41,879 nt of DNA from an uncultured Clostridia bacterium (lineage in GTDB: Bacteria > Bacillota > Clostridia > UBA1381): contig CANQQZ010000019.1 of NCBI GenBank assembly GCA_947626135.1, positions 1-41,879 on the forward strand, read 5' to 3'. This document shows, one piece after another, positions 39,269 to 41,879 of the stretch. The number at the start of each line of letters is the position of its first letter. Position 1 is the stretch's first letter. The notes beneath the pieces are model-generated. The model was not told where the DNA came from, ran no database searches, and saw only the letters and a list, made by a program, of their open reading frames with translations. A program made the translations under genes and the position numbers.

Positions 39269-39613
39269 ATGAAAAAATTTTTTTCACAAAAAGAACTAAC
39301 CGCAAGTAAAATGTCCGAGGAACTCAAAGCGGCTGTGAGCGATACGCTGTGTGTATTGGATAACTGCTACGGTACTGACAGGACGGACGCCAATCTCGGC
39401 GGATATGTGCTGATAATCGAAAATGAGGGCGAATTAGCCGACCTCGAAAGCATATTCCACGAGCCGATAGAGCGCGTAATACCTGAATTTACCGATATAG
39501 TGTCCGATAATTACCTGAAAACTCTGTACATATTAAGCTCCGATTTTACCGTCACAATCCTATTCCCCGTAAAATATGCTCCGCCAATTGTAAAGGAAGG
39601 AGTCGGTCTATGA
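39269..39613 (+). CDS. Hypothetical protein (114 residues)
   Basis: The start was set at the ATG at 39269, after GAAAGGATGAGG. The protein is soluble, mixed alpha/beta and acidic, with LGGYVLIIENEGELADLESIF and SSDFTVTILFPVKYAPP. No family was recognised. Its stop (39611-39613) overlaps an in-frame ATG at 39610, and it precedes the Mor-like gene. It may be a small immunity- or stress-type protein, but there is no direct evidence. Confidence 0.65.
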   Translation: MKKFFSQKELTASKMSEELKAAVSDTLCVLDNCYGTDRTDANLGGYVLIIENEGELADLESIFHEPIERVIPEFTDIVSDNYLKTLYILSSDFTVTILFPVKYAPPIVKEGVGL

Positions 39614-39656
39614 ATACTACGGACAAATTTATGGAAAATTCCAAGGACAATGGGAT

Positions 39657-39685
39657 TTGTATCGCTCCAAAAGGTATGCTACAAT
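39657..39685 (+). promoter_or_regulatory. Promoter of the Mor-like gene
   Basis: TTGTAT (39657-39662), 17-bp spacer and TACAAT (39680-39685), 20 bases ahead of the ATG at 39706. It lies within the longer open frame that starts at 39610, which argues for the shorter gene. Confidence 0.6.
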
Positions 39686-39705
39686 ACCAAAGAGAGGTGA
39701 TTTCG

Positions 39706-39966
39706 ATGAGCGAGGACAGCAAAAATCTGCTTAACAAGGTATACAGAGATATAAGCGAGGAGCTTGGACTCGATGCGGCTATGACGATTCACCACATGTT
39801 CAAGGGGACGCAGGTATGCTTTCCCGTCAAATTTTTCGACCCGAAATATGTAAAGGAGATGATAGTGCAGGAATACGACGGAAAAAATACCGCCATGCTG
39901 GCGAAAAAGTATGATTATTCGGAGAAAACTGTAAGGCGGATAATCAGAAACTCAGTAAAAAAATAA
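39706..39966 (+). CDS. Mor-like helix-turn-helix regulator
   Basis: The 86-residue product resembles Mor/C-type transcription activators: DISEELGLDAAMTIHHMFKGTQVCFP, then VKEMIVQEYDGKNTAMLAKKYDYSEKTVRRII as the DNA-binding helix-turn-helix. The start at 39706 was chosen because GAGAGGTGA and a promoter lie just upstream. An ATG at 39610, coupled to the previous gene and with AAGGAAGGAG, would add 32 residues and cannot be excluded. Such proteins activate late phage or element genes. Confidence 0.72.
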   Translation: MSEDSKNLLNKVYRDISEELGLDAAMTIHHMFKGTQVCFPVKFFDPKYVKEMIVQEYDGKNTAMLAKKYDYSEKTVRRIIRNSVKK

Positions 39967-39982
39967 CGAAAGGACTAAAACA

Positions 39983-40293
39983 ATGAAAAAAACATTTTAA
40001 CACTGCTTATTATACTGTCAATGGCAGTATGCTTCACAGGCTGTGCCAAAACAGCAACAAACGTGGAGACAGACGAAGAAAACACCGCAACAGAAGAACC
40101 TATGCAGGAAGATATTGCAAAAACATCTAAAAAATCCAGTAAAATAGATGTCAGAAATTTAACCGAAACATCGGTTCCGATAGGTATATCAGAAACATCG
40201 GTCGCGTTGAATAACTCATCAGATTTTGATGTGAGTCTTAAAATCACAAATAACAATGATGAATATGAAGAAACCTCGGTATCACAACCCTAA
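39983..40293 (+). pseudogene. Frameshifted lipoprotein gene
   Basis: The ATG at 39983, with GAAAGGAC upstream, opens ATGAAAAAAACATTTTAA and stops after five codons. The following frame (from about 39994) reads TLLIILSMAVCFTGCAK, a lipoprotein signal with lipobox FTGC, and continues to 40293. One extra A in the A7 run (39986-39992) would join them into a ~103-residue lipoprotein. The mature part is Thr/Glu/Ser-rich. The cause may be decay, slippage phase variation or a sequencing error. An internal ATG at 40021 would lack the basic leader. Confidence 0.75.
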
Positions 40294-40532
40294 CTGCTGT
40301 TTTATTCGCAAGCGTCCAGCTTCTTTAAGCATTTCAGACCAAGTGTTAAAATCAGAATTTTGGGAAATGTAGGTATTTAACACTTCGGTCGGTATAGTCT
40401 TAAAGTCCTCGGGGGACTTTACTGCAAAACCACCATTTTGGAAAAATTCAGATATTGATTTCGCGGTTGCGTGTTTTGCATAAAGTCATCGTTGAATAAT
40501 TCTTTTAGGGTCACATATTGTTCAAAATCCAT
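40282..40532 (-). pseudogene. Frameshifted small hypothetical gene
   Basis: The ATG at 40532, after AGAAAGGTGGTG, opens MDFEQYVTLKELFNDDFM and then leaves the frame. The alternative frame reads AKHATAKSISEFFQNGGFAV and continues through to a TGA at 40282-40284. One extra T in the TTT before ATG (about 40480) would restore an intact protein of about 83 residues with DDFYAKHA at the joint. It converges on the frameshifted lipoprotein gene and overlaps its 3' end. No family was recognised. Confidence 0.7.
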
Positions 40533-40536
40533 ATAG

Positions 40537-40680
40537 TCACCACCTTTCTATGGTGATTATAGCACGGACAAGGTAAAAAATCAAGCCGCAGACGGCTTTC
40601 TGAACAGTTGCAGAAGCGCTCATATTATTTGCAATATCAATAGCTCTCTGTAACTCAGGTGTAAAAAGCAGATGCGGCAT
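40537..40680 (-). pseudogene. Possible gene remnant
   Basis: A 47-codon minus-strand frame reads LFTPELQRAIDIANNMSAS, which looks like real protein. It has no ribosome site and runs into the promoter of the frameshifted gene. It is probably the start of a gene truncated by rearrangement. Confidence 0.35.
40556..40584 (-). promoter_or_regulatory. Promoter of the frameshifted minus-strand gene
   Basis: On the minus strand, TTGATT (40579-40584), 17-bp spacer and TATAAT (40556-40561) lie 23 bases ahead of the ATG at 40532. Confidence 0.8.
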
Positions 40681-40692
40681 AAGGGGGTGAGG

Positions 40693-40902
40693 ATGGTGAG
40701 GTCAGCGACGGCGGACAATATAAAGCGGATAATCCGCGAGAAGGGATATTTACAGCGGTCGGTTGCGGAGCGCGCCGGGTACAACCCCAAGACGTTCAAC
40801 AATATGCTGAACGGGCGCAAGGTCATTACCGACAATGATGTGAAAAATATCGCGATTGCGCTGGACGTGGAGCCGAACAGGCTGTTTGGGATCGTGGCAT
40901 AG
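40693..40902 (+). CDS. XRE-family phage-type HTH protein
   Basis: The 69-residue product starts at the ATG at 40693 with AAGGGGGTG upstream. TADNIKRIIREKGYLQRSVAERAGYNPKTFNNMLNGRKVITDNDVKNIAIALDVEPNRLFG is a complete HTH_3 domain. The next small HTH gene begins 10 bases later, and a phage-type HTH chimera follows, so this is likely a remnant of a prophage regulatory block. Confidence 0.85.
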   Translation: MVRSATADNIKRIIREKGYLQRSVAERAGYNPKTFNNMLNGRKVITDNDVKNIAIALDVEPNRLFGIVA

Positions 40903-40912
40903 GGAGGTGTAT

Positions 40913-41113
40913 ATGAGAAAAGTACAATATCAATTGGCGCGGTATTTGAAGCGGAACGGAATTACTATTGCGTTTGTCGCGAAACGTGCGGGAATACAGT
41001 ATGAACTGCTGCGGAAGTCGATGAACGGAACGCGGGTTCTGACCGCCGATGAGCTTGTCGCAATAATTGTAAATACCGAGATAACCTTCGATGATATTCT
41101 GGCGGAGGAATAG
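40913..41113 (+). CDS. Small HTH protein, XRE-like
   Basis: The 66-residue product starts at the ATG at 40913 with AGGGAGGTG upstream. YQLARYLKRNGITIAFVAKRAGIQYELLRKSMNGTRVLTADELVAIIVNTEITFDDIL resembles the XRE/phage regulator family (HTH with K-SMNGTRVLTADELV). It forms a two-gene unit with the preceding HTH gene. A dyad at 41150-41164 lies downstream, ahead of the next gene. Confidence 0.78.
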   Translation: MRKVQYQLARYLKRNGITIAFVAKRAGIQYELLRKSMNGTRVLTADELVAIIVNTEITFDDILAEE

Positions 41114-41149
41114 CATATATAGTATTTTCCTCATATGCAAGGGCATTTT

Positions 41150-41164
41150 ACAACAATATGTTGT
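41150..41164. promoter_or_regulatory. Dyad, candidate HTH operator
   Basis: ACAACA-ATA-TGTTGT is a perfect 6-bp dyad, about 105 bp upstream of the chimeric gene. Confidence 0.4.
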
Positions 41165-41268
41165 GTTTGCCAATTACAGAGGGGTTACAAAACAAAATAC
41201 AATATTACAAAAAAATCTTCGTATGTGAATTTTATGTAATACGTATGAAAAAGAAAGGAGTGATTATA

Positions 41269-41823
41269 ATGCCGAAGCCGATGCATAAATTACGTGCGCG
41301 GATGATGGAGACGGACGTTGAGCGCGAGGATTGCGTAAAAGCGATCGGGTGCTCGACAGGGTACTGGTCCGAGCGGATGATGGAGCGGCGGTATTTCGAT
41401 TTAGGGGAAGTATATAGGTATTTGTTCCTGACGAAAAACCCAAAGCGTTACGGTGTTTTGGCATGGGCTGGGAAACTGCCGCTGAGAGATGATATGTGGT
41501 ATGGCTCGACGGTGGATAACTCGAAGGCGGTAAGATACTATGGCAGGATTCGGGATAACACATTTACAAGCATAGAACCTCTTACGGAATATATAGACGT
41601 AGGTCTTGGCAGCTTTGGCAGAGACAAGTGGGTAATAATCGGTGCGGAAACGGGAAACCGCAAAGGCAAGGTGACGCCTAAAAAGGAATGGGTGGACAAG
41701 ATTTGCGAGGCAGCCGACATTACCCGCATACCGGTGTTTATGAAGGATAGCCTTATCCCGATTGTCGGTGAGGAAAATATGCGGCGTGAGTTTCCGTGGA
41801 CGGAAAGGAGGAATGAGGCGTGA
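41269..41823 (+). CDS. Chimera: phage HTH N-terminus fused to DUF5131 C-terminal part
   Basis: The 184-residue product starts at the ATG at 41269 with AAAGGAG upstream. Residues about 1-50 (MHKLRARMMETDVEREDCVKA, then STGYWSERMMERRYFDLGEVY) match small Firmicutes phage HTH proteins. From about residue 51 on (YLFLTKNPKRY, WYGSTVDN, SIEPLTEYIDVG, WVIIGAETGNRKG) the sequence is the C-terminal half of a DUF5131/phage Gp37-Gp68 radical-SAM-like protein. The N-terminal half of that protein, with its cysteine cluster, is missing. The reading frame is open across the join. The join is seen directly; the deletion origin is inferred. Confidence 0.78.
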   Translation: MPKPMHKLRARMMETDVEREDCVKAIGCSTGYWSERMMERRYFDLGEVYRYLFLTKNPKRYGVLAWAGKLPLRDDMWYGSTVDNSKAVRYYGRIRDNTFTSIEPLTEYIDVGLGSFGRDKWVIIGAETGNRKGKVTPKKEWVDKICEAADITRIPVFMKDSLIPIVGEENMRREFPWTERRNEA

Positions 41824-41879
41824 AGTGGTTAATGGACAAGCTGGGCTGGACCCGTGAGCGCATAGTGATGTACATATGC
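41820..41879 (+). CDS. Phage-type small protein, cut by window end
   Basis: A GTG start at 41820 overlaps the stop of the chimeric gene (GTGA), with GGAAAGGAGG upstream. Only about 20 codons (KWLMDKLGWTRERIVMYIC) are in the window. The overlap suggests the same phage-derived operon. Confidence 0.55.
   Translation, partial: MKWLMDKLGWTRERIVMYIC

Noticed and set aside
1-41879. CRISPR arrays, rRNA, tRNA and insertion-sequence transposases
   Set aside because: No spaced direct-repeat array, no complete tRNA or rRNA-like sequence and no transposase frame were recognised. The GC-rich stretch near 39060 has a faint tRNA-end look but no cloverleaf.

Overview
The window looks like a mid-GC, AT-leaning chromosome segment of a Gram-positive Clostridia-type anaerobe. 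Supporting this are strong AGGAGG-type ribosome binding sites, TTGACA/TATAAT promoters with 17-base spacers, an SLH-domain surface protein, a DUF5702 protein in a Tad locus, and DUF3791 and phage-type HTH genes of Firmicutes character. No rRNA or tRNA gene was recognised, so the genus is not claimed.

Region 1 (about 1-11,250) is accessory DNA. It holds a large serine recombinase with a 38-residue ORF upstream, an unknown protein coupled to a P-loop ATPase, a divergent 622-residue unknown protein with an internal 32-residue duplication, and a small serine resolvase with a palindrome directly upstream. These are followed by a class II glutamine amidotransferase coupled to a zinc-finger amidoligase, two tiny hydrophobic peptide ORFs, an excisionase-like HTH protein and a Rep-like protein. 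It reads as one or more integrative elements; the outer boundaries could not be fixed.

Region 2 (11,435-33,738, all on the minus strand) is a continuous 22-kb gene string for a Tad-type (Flp, type IVb) pilus. In transcription order it is tadZ, tadA, tadB, tadC, Flp pilin, a TadE-like minor pilin, a DUF5702 protein, a second TadE-like protein, a prepilin peptidase, a DUF6382/FHA protein, a PP2C phosphatase, a second prepilin peptidase, an FHA protein, ftsE, ftsX, a coiled-coil NlpC/P60 hydrolase, a 59-residue membrane protein, a Ser/Thr kinase with a propeller-like sensor half, and an SLH protein, closed by a terminator. The layout suggests a pilus assembled under kinase/phosphatase/FHA control, with its own FtsEX-driven peptidoglycan hydrolase to open the thick wall.

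Region 3 (33,752-35,188) is the most interesting part. Two perfect 33-bp inverted repeats, each with its own dyad, flank a 1,390-bp segment containing a tyrosine recombinase and an outward-facing extended -10 promoter. The left repeat ends 14 bases before the tadZ start codon, so the operon has no room for a fixed promoter of its own. In the orientation given, the promoter points away from the pilus genes into a terminator just outside the right repeat. If the segment inverted, the promoter would point straight into tadZ. This is the expected structure of a self-contained ON/OFF phase switch for the pilus operon, here in the predicted OFF state.

Region 4 (35,190-41,879) is a mixed accessory and decaying region. 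It holds an XRE regulator with overlapping dyads, a Phd/RelE toxin-antitoxin pair, a promoter-driven tandem-repeat RNA resembling an orphan type III antitoxin, an AAA/DUF4143 ATPase, two small DUF3791-type genes, a run of RNA hairpins, and a Mor-like HTH gene. Two adjacent frameshifted genes follow, then small phage-type HTH proteins, and finally a chimera joining a phage HTH N-terminus to the C-terminal part of a DUF5131 protein.
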